Counted from the stretch's first letter, positions 41,138 to 51,418 are shown. The stretch is DNA of 64,000 nucleotides from Gammaproteobacteria bacterium (GCA_002730035.1 PBYU01000068.1:1-64000); one strand, 5' to 3'. Program-made: numbers and translations. The notes: generated by a model not told the origin, from the letters alone.

Positions 41138-41818
41138 ATGGCAAAATTCAAGCTCCTATTGCTAGTAGGTTTATTGGTTCTCGCACCCACCTGGCTGCGT
41201 GCGGCAGAAGAGAGTGTGGTTCTGGCGGATGGCACTACTATCGAGGTATTGTTCTTCCTGCCCCAGCAAGCTGATAAACCCCCTCTGGCCGTGCTGCTGG
41301 CTGGAGGCTCCAACAATCAATTCATGGCCCGGGCGCAATTCTGGCTGGGAAAGGAGATGGTGGAGCGCGGCTGGGCAGTGGCTGTGCCAATCTCAGCTGA
41401 GGGGAGAATGTATTTCATTGACAACCCCGACCTGTTCCTTGGAATCATCGAAGATCTTCACAACAGGCATGAACTACAGCCGGGCAAGACGCTTCTGGCG
41501 GGAATCTCCAGCGGTGGAAGTGCGGCTCTGGCAATAGCTGCCGAGAGACCCCAACGGTACCTGGGTGTCGTGGCTACACCGGGACGTCTGCTGGACGAAC
41601 AGAGATTTCAGACCTTACAAGGTCTACCGGTCTACCTGCGCATTGGAGAAAAAGACAATTTTCGCTGGAACAATCGCCTCGGCACGATGGTGGATTTACT
41701 ACAGGTCGCCGGTGCCAACGTCGACGCGGCGATAGTTCCTGGCGCCAAGCATATCTTCCCCCTGGACTGGGAGAATCTGCAAACCTGGCTGGAAAAAATC
41801 CAGCAGCGACCTCTCTAA
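41138..41818 (+). CDS. Exported alpha/beta-hydrolase-like protein
   Basis: Signal peptide MAKFKLLLLVGLLVLAPTWLRA; LLAGISSGGSAALAIA nucleophile-elbow-like motif. Confidence 0.7.
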   Translation: MAKFKLLLLVGLLVLAPTWLRAAEESVVLADGTTIEVLFFLPQQADKPPLAVLLAGGSNNQFMARAQFWLGKEMVERGWAVAVPISAEGRMYFIDNPDLFLGIIEDLHNRHELQPGKTLLAGISSGGSAALAIAAERPQRYLGVVATPGRLLDEQRFQTLQGLPVYLRIGEKDNFRWNNRLGTMVDLLQVAGANVDAAIVPGAKHIFPLDWENLQTWLEKIQQRPL

Positions 41819-41839
41819 AAGAGGCAGCTGCTGTTTATT

Positions 41840-42199
41840 TTAGAAACGGTCTTCTTCGATCCAGTAATTGGTGACGACGTCATCGGTGAATTCGATGGAC
41901 AGTGTCTCGGTGCGTTCTTCTTCTACATCAACCGAGAAAATCAGGAACAAGCCCACTTCGGTGTCCTTTTCCGAGCGGTTGCGGTACTTCCATATCTCAG
42001 AGCCATCGGCATAACTCAGCTTGGTAACTGGATCGCCAAACGATATACGTACCCAATCCTGATTGCTGATACCCACTTGCAGACGCGAAACATCGCCTTC
42101 GTTCCATACCGTTTGCAATGACCGAGAATCAGAATCGACTGTTACCAGACAGCCGGCTAAGCTTACGCACATTGCTACGAACAGTAATTTCTTGATCAT
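41840..42199 (-). CDS. DUF3192-like lipoprotein
   Basis: MIKKLLFVAMCVSLAGCLVTVDSDS lipobox; WNEGDVSRLQVGISNQDWVRISFGDP. Confidence 0.75.
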   Translation of the reverse strand: MIKKLLFVAMCVSLAGCLVTVDSDSRSLQTVWNEGDVSRLQVGISNQDWVRISFGDPVTKLSYADGSEIWKYRNRSEKDTEVGLFLIFSVDVEEERTETLSIEFTDDVVTNYWIEEDRF

Positions 42200-42502
42200 T
42201 TAGTTTTCCCCGCGGTTAAATAATTTCATTGATTGCAAGATGGTTAATACCCAGACGATACGCCGTCAATCCTGATATACGACGCATTGGATGTAAATAG
42301 GTTACAGCTCGACTATAGAATATTAGCCACAGAGCCTGAATCGAAGCTGAACGCAGCTGTTGATTACTTCAATTAGCGGCAGAATTGCCTGAATCATCAC
42401 GGTTGGCGATCACACAGTGGTTTTCTGATTAAAGGAATTGACCCTTCTGTTCGATTGATAGTGCAGAATACCGCAGTCGCCCTAATGAGAATCTGATCTG
42501 AC

Positions 42503-43453
42503 ATGAACAAATTTAATGAGCTGTTCCCTTTATGGGCCGTGCTGCTCTCGATAGCTGCCTTCATCTTCAACGAATTTTTCGCCGGCCTGGAACAGGCAAT
42601 TGTTCCCTTGCTAGCTCTGGTAATGTTCATGATGGGGCTAACGCTCAGCGGTGCGGATTTCCTGCGAATCTCCCGCGATCCTCGGCCGGTATTTGTCGGT
42701 GTGGTGCTGCAATTTGTACTGATGCCAGCCTTGGCGCTTACCCTTGCCAGCATGCTGCAAATGTCCAACCAACTCACAGCAGGGATGGTGCTGGTCGGTA
42801 GCTGCGCTGGCGGCACTGCTTCCAATGTAATCTGTTATCTGGCAAAGGGAGATGTGGCGTTGTCGATCTCCATGACGATGACCTCCACTCTAATCGGCGT
42901 TGTGGCAACACCTTTTCTTTGTTCTTTTTATCTCTCTGAAACGGTCAGTGTCGATACATTCGGTATGCTGTTGAGTATCTTGCAGATAGTGCTGGTTCCT
43001 GTCGCACTGGGAGTACTGTTAAAGCATTATGCCGGGAACATTGTAATGCGTGTCGAGGCATTGCTTCCCAGTTTATCCATTATGATTATTCTGCTGATCA
43101 TCGCAATCATCGTAGCGCTGAATTCCGGACAGCTGCTGGAGGTAGGCCTGCTTACTCTCCTGGCAGTGATGTTGCACAACCTGCTGGGACTGAGCGGGGG
43201 ATTCTATATCAGCCGCCTGTTTGGTTTCGACCTGAAACAGAGCCATACGATCGCTATCGAAGTGGGTATGCAGAACTCTGGATTAGGCGTAGCGCTGGCC
43301 CTGCAATTCTTCTCAGCGACCGCCGCACTGCCGGGCGCTCTGTTCAGCGTATGGCACAACATCAGTGGATCCATACTGGCCTCACACTGGGGACGGAAAC
43401 GCACTTCATTGGTATATCTGATTAAAGATCAGGAACACATCAAACCCAAGTAA
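42503..43453 (+). CDS. Bile acid:sodium symporter (BASS) family transporter
   Basis: MFMMGLTLSGADFLR, LVGSCAGGTASNVICYLAKGDVALS, AIEVGMQNSGLGVALA. Confidence 0.9.
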   Translation: MNKFNELFPLWAVLLSIAAFIFNEFFAGLEQAIVPLLALVMFMMGLTLSGADFLRISRDPRPVFVGVVLQFVLMPALALTLASMLQMSNQLTAGMVLVGSCAGGTASNVICYLAKGDVALSISMTMTSTLIGVVATPFLCSFYLSETVSVDTFGMLLSILQIVLVPVALGVLLKHYAGNIVMRVEALLPSLSIMIILLIIAIIVALNSGQLLEVGLLTLLAVMLHNLLGLSGGFYISRLFGFDLKQSHTIAIEVGMQNSGLGVALALQFFSATAALPGALFSVWHNISGSILASHWGRKRTSLVYLIKDQEHIKPK

Positions 43454-43552
43454 TCTAAGCAATTATCCCTCGCCAAACGAAGCCTGAATTGTTGTCCAAT
43501 TTGCCAAATCGAATGCGGAGTGACCCCCATCACAAATAATTGGTCCAAAATG

Positions 43553-43580
43553 TTGACTTCAAAATTAATAGGCATACAAT
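43553..43580 (+). promoter_or_regulatory. Sigma70-like promoter
   Basis: TTGACT (43553-43558), 16-bp spacer, TACAAT (43575-43580). Confidence 0.6.
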
Positions 43581-43612
43581 CCGCGCATCCAAAATTTTAT
43601 TGTGCGGGGAAA

Positions 43613-43717
43613 ATGAACACTTACAGCTTTCTAACAATCATGCCGACGACTATGTCCTTTCTAGGTCATCAGTTTTGCGTACGCGTGATTAATAATTGGG
43701 AGACCTACTTGGAGTGA
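43613..43717 (+). CDS. Candidate 34-aa small protein or leader peptide
   Basis: MNTYSFLTIMPTTMSFLGHQFCVRVINNWETYLE* lies between a promoter-like sequence and a strong terminator. Confidence 0.35.
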   Translation: MNTYSFLTIMPTTMSFLGHQFCVRVINNWETYLE

Positions 43718-43753
43718 TTTCTGAACCCTAAACGATTAGTAACCGTTTTAAAG

Positions 43754-43794
43754 AAAAGACCTCTAAGTCGCAACGCCTAGAGGTCTTTTTTTTT
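43754..43794 (+). terminator. Rho-independent terminator
   Basis: AAAAGACCTCTA ... TAGAGGTCTTTTTTTTT. Confidence 0.9.
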
Positions 43795-43847
43795 GCTCCT
43801 AATTTAATGTAATACCCGCATAAGTATGTGGGTACTGGGGGACTATT

Positions 43848-45055
43848 GTGCTTAAAAAAAATAAATTGCACAGAAACATAACCGTAATCTATGGCCTGGC
43901 ATTCTTTCACTGCTTCATGGTTATCGTACCGGTCATCGTGCCTTTCTTTATGTCGAAGGGACTGAGCCTTGCGGAATTTTTTACCTGCAGGCGGTCTTCG
44001 CGACCACTATAGTGTTACTCGAGGCACCTTCCGGTTATTTTGCAGATATTTTCGGTCGCCGATTCGCTCTCATTATTAGTAGCGTATTTCTTGGCTTCGC
44101 CTACTTCTTGCTGAATTTTGCAAACGACATGGCCAGCCTGATGGTGTTTGAAATAACCGCCGGTGTCGCCATTAGCCTTATTTCCGGAGCGGACATTGCG
44201 CTCTTGTATGACACACAGAAAGCGCTGCAAGAAGATACCCACTCCGAATCCGCAAAGGGTATCGCCCAGCTTGGCTTTATAAAGAGCCTGGCCGAAGCGC
44301 TCGGCGCCCTTGTCGGTGGTGTGCTGGCACTGTGGTCGTTCGATTTAATGGTCTTGATCCAGTCCGCTGTGGCATGGGTTTGCCTGCTGCTGGCCTTGTT
44401 GGTAGTCGAACCTCCCTACAAGAAAGCAGGAGCAGCGGAATCGCGTCTGCAAATCACCGAGATTCTCAAGCATCTGTTGGTACGAGATCCGGTACTCAGA
44501 CGAGTGGTGCTGGCAATTCCATTGTACAGCCTGGCCACCTTCCATGTTGCCTGGCTGGTGCAGCCCTATTGGGAATCACAAGGGCTATCCCTGGCGGTGT
44601 TCGGAATTCTCTGGTGTGCCCAGAGTCTGACTGTCGCACTGGCTAATAAGTTCGGTTTCGAAATCGAGCGACGCTTCGGTGCCAGTACGTTGCTGGTCTT
44701 GATCGGCACCTTACCGATCCTGGGCCATTTCGGTATGGCCTGGTTCCAGGGCTGGACCGGCATCGTTATCGGGCTCTTATTGTTCGTCTGCCGGGGGCTG
44801 AACCAGGTAATCCTGGTCAATGCCCTGAACAGACGAGTTCCGAGTGAGTTTCGGGCAACTGCTAACTCATTCACCAGCTTCCTGTTTCGGCTGGCATTTA
44901 TCACAACCGGGCCGCTGGTTGGATACGTGGCCCAGACACAGGGTCTGGTTACTGCATTGAATCTATTGGGTATCTCATCCATCACCTTATTCGTGGTGGT
45001 GATGATTCCACTGATTCAATCCGTGAAGGCAATTCAGCGACATGTGGTCGCATAA
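43848..45055 (+). pseudogene. MFS transporter with apparent 1-nt frameshift in a T6 tract
   Basis: GTG start at 43848 (VLKKNKLHRNITVIYGLAFFHCFMVIVPVIVPFFMSKGLSLAEFF); one extra T in the tract at 43977-43982 would continue as YLQAVFATTIVLLEAPSGYFADIFGRR into ORF 44012-45055. Confidence 0.75.
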
Positions 45056-45072
45056 TCCTCCCTCCCCCGCTC

Positions 45073-45127
45073 GGGGATAGGCACTCACTTACCTCCCTCC
45101 CTGTGAGTGCTTATCCCCATTTTTTTC
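45073..45127 (+). terminator. Strong rho-independent terminator after the MFS gene
   Basis: GGGGATAGGCACTCAC ... GTGAGTGCTTATCCCC followed by a T run. Confidence 0.9.
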
Positions 45128-45420
45128 AACTCCCACCATCGGAAGATGCACCGGGATTGAGCATTGTTCGTGCGCCGAATACCCATAATCGGCCTCTGCT
45201 GCACCATAGAGAAACAACATGGAAAATAGACAGCCTCATTACCTGGTGATAATTGGTGCTTTCAGCCTCCCCATGTTAAAGTTTTCTAGTCTTTTTAGTG
45301 GCGTTTCGCCGTATTGAGTCGCTTGCTTTTCGCCGACCTTGGTATCGTTCACGTATTGCACGATAAAAGTACCCAAACTGTGCATACGGCTTTTCCGCTG
45401 ACAAAAACGACCCAAAATAA

Positions 45421-45774
<354 letters not shown>

Positions 45775-45789
45775 GGGAACGCAAAAGAA

Positions 45790-47091
45790 ATGAATATAAC
45801 AGCAAGAACAAAACTACTCTTAGCCTGTCTACTACTCTTCGCCCCTTCACTCGCATCGGCACAGGAGCTGAATGGCGCTAACACCAGTTGGATTCTAACT
45901 TCCACTGCACTGGTTCTGTTTATGACTCTGCCGGGTCTGTCATTATTCTACGGCGGTCTGGTAAGAACCAAGAACGTGCTATCGGTACTGATGCAGTGTT
46001 TTGCCATCGCCGTCGCTATCTCCATTCTGTGGCTGGTAGTGGGCTACAGCATCACCTTCGGCCCCTCTGAGTCAGCCTATTGGGGTGGTCTGAGCAGGAT
46101 GCTGTTTAATGGGATCACAATCGACTCCATGTCGGGAGACATTCCCGAGACGGTGTTCGCCTCTTTCCAGATGACATTCGCGATCATCACTCCGGCGCTC
46201 GTGGTCGGAGCCTTTGTCGAACGCATCAAATTCTCCTCGATGCTGATCTTCAGCGTACTATGGACGCTGGTCGTCTATTTCCCCGTCGCGAATTGGGTCT
46301 GGGGTGGCGGTTGGCTCGGCCAGATGGGTCTGATCGATTTCGCCGGTGGTACGGTGGTGCATATCACAGCAGGTGTGGCCGCCCTGGTTACGGCATTGGT
46401 AATCGGTAAGCGCAAAGATTTTCTCTCGGCAGCTACCCTGCCCCATAATCTCACCATGAGTTTTACCGGCGCTGCCATGCTCTGGGTGGGCTGGTTCGGC
46501 TTTAATGCCGGCAGCGCGCTTGCCGCAGACGGTGCCGCCGGAATGGCACTGTTTGTCACGCATATCTCCGCGGCAACCGGAGCCCTAACCTGGATTATTA
46601 TCGAATGGATCAAGTTCGGAAAACCCAGCGGCTTGGGTGCGATCACAGGCATGGTGGCTGGTCTTGCTACGATTACACCTGCATCGGGTTCAGTCGGACC
46701 GGCAGGAGCCCTGTTAGTGGGCCTGTCTGGCGGCGTAATCTGTTATTTCGCCACGACTTACCTGAAGCAGACCGTCAAGATCGATGATTCACTGGATGTA
46801 TTCCCGGTGCATGGCGTGGGAGGTATGGTCGGTACTTTCCTGGCAGGTATCCTGGTTTCTGCCAACCTCGGCGTATTCAGCGGTAACGGCCTGGCAGAAG
46901 GCATGACCGTTGGCTCACAGGTAGGGGTGCAGGTTATCGGCATACTGGCGACAGCCATCTATACCGCGATTATGACGTTTATACTCCTGAAATTGGTAGG
47001 CGTACTGACCTCAGGAATCCGCGTTAGCGAAGAACAGGAGCAGCAGGGTCTGGATATCACAGATCACGATGAAAAGGGTTACTCCATGTAA
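45790..47091 (+). CDS. amtB: Ammonium transporter
   Basis: Signal peptide, LPGLSLFYGGLVRTKNVLSVLMQC, DFAGGTVVHITAGVAALV. Confidence 0.95.
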   Translation: MNITARTKLLLACLLLFAPSLASAQELNGANTSWILTSTALVLFMTLPGLSLFYGGLVRTKNVLSVLMQCFAIAVAISILWLVVGYSITFGPSESAYWGGLSRMLFNGITIDSMSGDIPETVFASFQMTFAIITPALVVGAFVERIKFSSMLIFSVLWTLVVYFPVANWVWGGGWLGQMGLIDFAGGTVVHITAGVAALVTALVIGKRKDFLSAATLPHNLTMSFTGAAMLWVGWFGFNAGSALAADGAAGMALFVTHISAATGALTWIIIEWIKFGKPSGLGAITGMVAGLATITPASGSVGPAGALLVGLSGGVICYFATTYLKQTVKIDDSLDVFPVHGVGGMVGTFLAGILVSANLGVFSGNGLAEGMTVGSQVGVQVIGILATAIYTAIMTFILLKLVGVLTSGIRVSEEQEQQGLDITDHDEKGYSM

Positions 47092-47106
47092 TTGCATTGC
47101 GTGCAC

Positions 47107-47144
47107 AAAAAAGCCGGCATCTCCTGTGAGTTGCCGGCTTTTTT
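47107..47144. terminator. Bidirectional rho-independent terminator
   Basis: AAAAAAGCCGGC ... GCCGGCTTTTTT. Confidence 0.9.
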
Positions 47145-47156
47145 AGTGGTCAGGCG

Positions 47157-47579
47157 TTACTGTTTACGCATGGTGGTAATGGCATACACCAGCTTGTTGC
47201 CTTTAAGGTCTGTGAAATGGGTCGCTATCATGCAGGTAGTTCTACCGTCATTTATAGCCTCACCCCTGAGCAGAAAACGCGGCCCGACGACCGGGGCAAA
47301 ATAATCTATACGCATGTTCACTGTCGCAGCCCACCGGAACTCATCGGCATCGGCGAACAGGGAGCGTGCCGTGTAGATTGATATCATATCCACATAGGTG
47401 CCCGTGAATCCCCCGAATAGCTGTTTTCTTGGATTCAACAGGTGTTTGGGCAGGTGGGCATCGATCTCCACCAGCCCGGGTTCTTCCCGCAGTATCTTCC
47501 ATTTATAGGATTCCACCAGATCACCGGCATTGTGCCCCGGTTTCAAGAAGATCGGCTGCTTCTGTGCTGCCTCGGTCAT
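47157..47579 (-). CDS. PaaI/DUF4442-like hotdog thioesterase
   Basis: LFGGFTGTYVDMISIYTARSLF and hotdog-like length (140 aa). Confidence 0.65.
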   Translation of the reverse strand: MTEAAQKQPIFLKPGHNAGDLVESYKWKILREEPGLVEIDAHLPKHLLNPRKQLFGGFTGTYVDMISIYTARSLFADADEFRWAATVNMRIDYFAPVVGPRFLLRGEAINDGRTTCMIATHFTDLKGNKLVYAITTMRKQ

Positions 47580-47783
47580 GCTAGTTCCCGTGTTAGTGCC
47601 GGATTTGTGGCATCGCTGAAAAGTCGCAGAGAATGAAGCAATTCAGCCCTCTGGTCAAATCACGCCCTGCCGGACACCTTCACGCGTACGATCGTGTCTC
47701 ACCCCTGCTGGTCAAATCTCTCGCCGCTCCTTTATACTCTGCCTTCTACTCTCTCCTACGGGATAACAACAAAGGAGCAAAGC

Positions 47784-49103
47784 ATGCTTTACGCCCTCCC
47801 CAAAATTCTGCGCAATTCAGCCAGACAGCTGCTGCTAAGCCTCGGTTTGATAAGCCTGGCTTCCATGTCGATGGCCGATGGCCTTCCCACTGACACACCA
47901 GAAAATGTGGGTGTTTCATCGCAGCGGCTGGAACGCCTGTCCGGTGCCATGCAGCGCTATATAGACACCAATATGCTGGCAGGTACTGTTTCCCTGATTT
48001 CCCGAAACGGCAAGGTAATACATCTGCAGTCCCAGGGCTGGAAAGACAAGGAGTCAGATCAAGCAATGGCAGATGATTCGATATTCTTCATCATGTCCAT
48101 GACCAAGCCGATCATCACCACCGCGCTGATGATGCTCTACGAAGAAGGACACTTCCTGCTAACCGACCCAATTACTGATTGGATTCCTGAACTCGAGGGT
48201 AAGCAGGTTATTGTGCAGGACGAGTTCGGCACCCATCGCGTACCGTCGGCACGACCCATTAATTTTCGGCACGTCTTATCCCATACCGCTGGCCTGGATC
48301 CGAGCCGTGCTGCTCTGAGCGAGGAAGAACGGCGCTTGCTGGGCAGGACCGATACACTCGAACAGGCATTGTTACAACGGGCGTCGCTACCGCTGGCGTT
48401 CCATCCCGGTGACAGCTGGCAATATGGCAGTGCTACCGACTATGTGGCGCTACTGGTGGAGCGCATTGCCGGTGAGCCATTGAAAGACTATCTACAGCGA
48501 AAAATCTTCGACCCACTGCAGATGGAAGATACGTTTTACGTGGTACCCCAGGACAAACAACACCGCGTCGCCAATGTATACAGTCCATCCGGACCTGGCC
48601 AGACCATCGAATTGTCACGCACTCCGGAATATAGCAACCAGCCGTTTTTCGGTTCTGCCTACTACGGCGGTGTGGCGGGTCTGTTTTCCACTGCGGGGGA
48701 CTACTGGCGCTTCAGCCAGATGTTACTCAACGGTGGTGAACTCGATGGCGTGCGATTACTGAGTCCGAAGACGGTGAATTTAATGATTTCCAATCATAGC
48801 GGTGATCACGATGTGTATATTCGAGGTCCCGGCTACACGTTCGGGCTCGGCTTCGGCATCGTAAACGACGCCGGCAAGGCAAGGGATCCACTGACTCCGG
48901 GAACGTTCAGCTGGGGTGGTGCCTGGGGAACCATTTTCTGGGTCGATCCAGTGGAAAACATGATCGGCATCATGATGACCCAGATTACCTCCTACAGTCA
49001 TCTGACGGTTCGACAGGAACTTGGTGTTACTGCAATGCAGTCGATCATCGACAGCTATTCTAATAAGCCCTTTGCAGTTCGCGGCTATCCAGTTCTAGAC
49101 TGA
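47784..49103 (+). CDS. Serine hydrolase, class C beta-lactamase family, exported
   Basis: FFIMSMTKPIITTALMMLYEEG (SxxK), YGSATDYVALLVERIAG; signal peptide. Confidence 0.9.
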   Translation: MLYALPKILRNSARQLLLSLGLISLASMSMADGLPTDTPENVGVSSQRLERLSGAMQRYIDTNMLAGTVSLISRNGKVIHLQSQGWKDKESDQAMADDSIFFIMSMTKPIITTALMMLYEEGHFLLTDPITDWIPELEGKQVIVQDEFGTHRVPSARPINFRHVLSHTAGLDPSRAALSEEERRLLGRTDTLEQALLQRASLPLAFHPGDSWQYGSATDYVALLVERIAGEPLKDYLQRKIFDPLQMEDTFYVVPQDKQHRVANVYSPSGPGQTIELSRTPEYSNQPFFGSAYYGGVAGLFSTAGDYWRFSQMLLNGGELDGVRLLSPKTVNLMISNHSGDHDVYIRGPGYTFGLGFGIVNDAGKARDPLTPGTFSWGGAWGTIFWVDPVENMIGIMMTQITSYSHLTVRQELGVTAMQSIIDSYSNKPFAVRGYPVLD

Positions 49104-49113
49104 GGACCCTCTG

Positions 49114-49143
49114 AAAAAAGGGGCCAAGTGGCCCCTTTTTTAT
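49114..49143 (+). terminator. Rho-independent terminator
   Basis: AAAAAAGGGGCC-aagt-GGCCCCTTTTTT. Confidence 0.9.
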
Positions 49144-49157
49144 TACTGGTAAGTGGA

Positions 49158-50228
49158 TTATCGTTCATCCAGTAGTTGATATATTCTGCGGATCGCCCTG
49201 GGATCGATGCCCGGACCACGAATCTGCGCGTAGTTGTCAGCGTGATTACTCATGTCGATCTCTCTAGACGCCTGTTCCCAGTCCGCACCACGGCTATGCA
49301 TCACCGCAGTCTTGTCCCACAGATCACGCAGATAGGCCTGGAAATTTTCGATCGGTTGTTTGCTGCGCATTATTGGCCCGTGCCCCGGTAGCCAGGCGTC
49401 GAAATCGAGGGCCTTCAAGCCTTCCAATGAAACGGGCCACTCATCGACATGGCCGTCGCCCATATAGGCCAGTCCAGGTAGCATCATATCGCCGGTAAAA
49501 GCGACTTTTTCCTGAGGCAGGTAAATCACCACGTCACCGCCCGTGTGGGCACGACCGAAATGCAGCAATTGTATCTCCCGACTACCATCTGCCACGACCT
49601 GAAACAGCGTCATCTTCTCCTGCAGGGTTATGTTGGGTGGCGTCGGTACGACTTCCTGGATGGCGTTCATGTAGTCTTCCTGCACAGCATGCGCCCGCTC
49701 CAGTTCTGCCTTCCTTCTTGGATCGGTTTCTGACGCCGCTTGGCGCTGCAGGTTGGCTACGGTCGCCGGGACCGGGTCGGAAAAACTCTTGAAGGTAGTT
49801 TCTTCCAGCACATTGCCGATCTCGCCACTTAATTTGGCGCGAGTGAATTCGTGTCCGATGATTTCTACGTCTTCAGGAAAGGATTGATTTCCATGGGCAT
49901 GATCGAAATGGTAGTGACTGTTTACCAGATAGCGCACAGGCTTGTCGGTAACCGCTGGGATAGAATCCAGCAGCGCTCGGGACGCAGCCGGAGTCACATG
50001 GGAGTCCACCACCAGCGTATCGAACTCACCTACCAATACCATGGCGTTACTCATGGTGAAGACGGCACCCGAACCGGTGACGAACCAGACTCCTTCTGCA
50101 ACCTCTACAAATCGATGAGTATCCGTTTCGACAACATCGCCTTCCTGGGCTAGGGTCAGTGCTGGAATCCATAACAATAAGCAGATTAGTACTGATGGTA
50201 TGGAAAAGATTTTTAGTTTTGCTTTCAT
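49158..50228 (-). CDS. MBL-fold metallo-hydrolase, exported
   Basis: NSHYHFDHAHGN metal-binding motif, FTGDMMLPGLAY, WLPGHGP; signal peptide from Met at 50228. Confidence 0.88.
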   Translation of the reverse strand: MKAKLKIFSIPSVLICLLLWIPALTLAQEGDVVETDTHRFVEVAEGVWFVTGSGAVFTMSNAMVLVGEFDTLVVDSHVTPAASRALLDSIPAVTDKPVRYLVNSHYHFDHAHGNQSFPEDVEIIGHEFTRAKLSGEIGNVLEETTFKSFSDPVPATVANLQRQAASETDPRRKAELERAHAVQEDYMNAIQEVVPTPPNITLQEKMTLFQVVADGSREIQLLHFGRAHTGGDVVIYLPQEKVAFTGDMMLPGLAYMGDGHVDEWPVSLEGLKALDFDAWLPGHGPIMRSKQPIENFQAYLRDLWDKTAVMHSRGADWEQASREIDMSNHADNYAQIRGPGIDPRAIRRIYQLLDER

Positions 50229-50551
50229 TTGATTAATCTCGATATTTTTTATGGCTATGACAGGCCTTCTTAGTCTCAGTAAACCCTCTCTCGCAAGAGC
50301 GCGACCAGAAACTTCAGGGCAATACTCTTTAAAGTAACCGAATTCCACTATTGAACGTCTTATTAGTCAATACAGAAGCACAACCAGTGGGGCTACTGCC
50401 GGAACAGCACATTAGCGTACCGCCCAAAGAGTGTAAAGCAAGCTAGCAGTTGATGATTTTCGCCAGGGAATGTGGTCAGAATTACTAGATTCGGTAGCAG
50501 AAAATCATGGAAAATATTGGTAAGTCATTGTTTTTATTATTTTTTAAAAAT

Positions 50552-50567
50552 TGGCAAGCTTATTGCG
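50552..50567 (+). promoter_or_regulatory. Candidate sigma54 (-24/-12) promoter
   Basis: TGGCAAGCTTATTGCG matches TGGCACG-N4-TTGCW with exact GG/GC spacing. Confidence 0.5.
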
Positions 50568-50688
50568 CCAACATAGACAGTATAGATAGTAGAGATAGTT
50601 AAGTTAGATGAGTCAGATTCGATAACTTCGCGATCACTCAACGAACCAGAACACAGCCCGCCGGGAAAGCGGGCAAGAGGAACAACCA

Positions 50689-51360
50689 ATGAAAGCAATT
50701 AATCATAAAATCAGCTTGAGCACTGCTATGGCACTGGCCATGATCCTGGGTAGCTATCTTTACTCGGCATCGGCCGACGCCGCTGATGTGAGTGACATCA
50801 GCAAGATCAACGGCGGCATCACTGTCGAGTCGGAAGATCGTGTCGGGGATGTTTCTACCATTAATGGCGGTATTCGCCTCTACCACGGCGCCAATGCACA
50901 GGAAGTAGCCACGGTAAACGGCAGCATCGAACTGGAAGACGGGGTAGTCGTGGTATTGGCCGAGTCAGTAAACGGGGGAATCCGAGTCGGTGAGAACATC
51001 ACCGTCAACGGTTCGCTGGAAACCGTCAACGGCGGAATCCACACCGAAGCAGGTACCGTGGTCGAAGATCGGATTGTGACTGTAAATGGTAGAGTGCGAC
51101 TGCATAATACTCAGGTTGGCAGAGACGTACAGCCGTCCAACGGGGACATCGAAATTCGTGAAGGCAGCACCATTGAAGGGGATATTGTCATCAAGGGACA
51201 ACGCCGCTGGTGGGATAGGCTGTTTGGATTCAACCGCCGACCACCTGAGATCACCATCGATTCCTCCTCAACTGTAAGAGGCGATATTCATCTGTATCGC
51301 CAGACTGACCTTAATATCGCCGATGGTGCAGAAGTGGGAGAAATCATCGAGCACTACTAG
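50689..51360 (+). CDS. Exported repeat protein with VNGGI-type repeats (possible beta-solenoid)
   Basis: Signal peptide; about seven repeats around [IV]NG[GSRD][IV]. Confidence 0.75.
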   Translation: MKAINHKISLSTAMALAMILGSYLYSASADAADVSDISKINGGITVESEDRVGDVSTINGGIRLYHGANAQEVATVNGSIELEDGVVVVLAESVNGGIRVGENITVNGSLETVNGGIHTEAGTVVEDRIVTVNGRVRLHNTQVGRDVQPSNGDIEIREGSTIEGDIVIKGQRRWWDRLFGFNRRPPEITIDSSSTVRGDIHLYRQTDLNIADGAEVGEIIEHY

Positions 51361-51384
51361 GTTATGGAGAATTTAGACGCACAT

Positions 51385-51418
51385 AAAAAATGCGGGCATA
51401 GGCCCGCATTTTTTTTGC
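51385..51418. terminator. Bidirectional rho-independent terminator
   Basis: AAAAAATGCGGGC-ata-GGCCCGCATTTTTTTT. Confidence 0.9.

Noticed and set aside
45180-45303. GCACCA ... TGGTGC as an NtrC-type site upstream of glnK
   Set aside because: The half-sites are about 50 bp apart rather than closely spaced, and no -24/-12 element was found near glnK.
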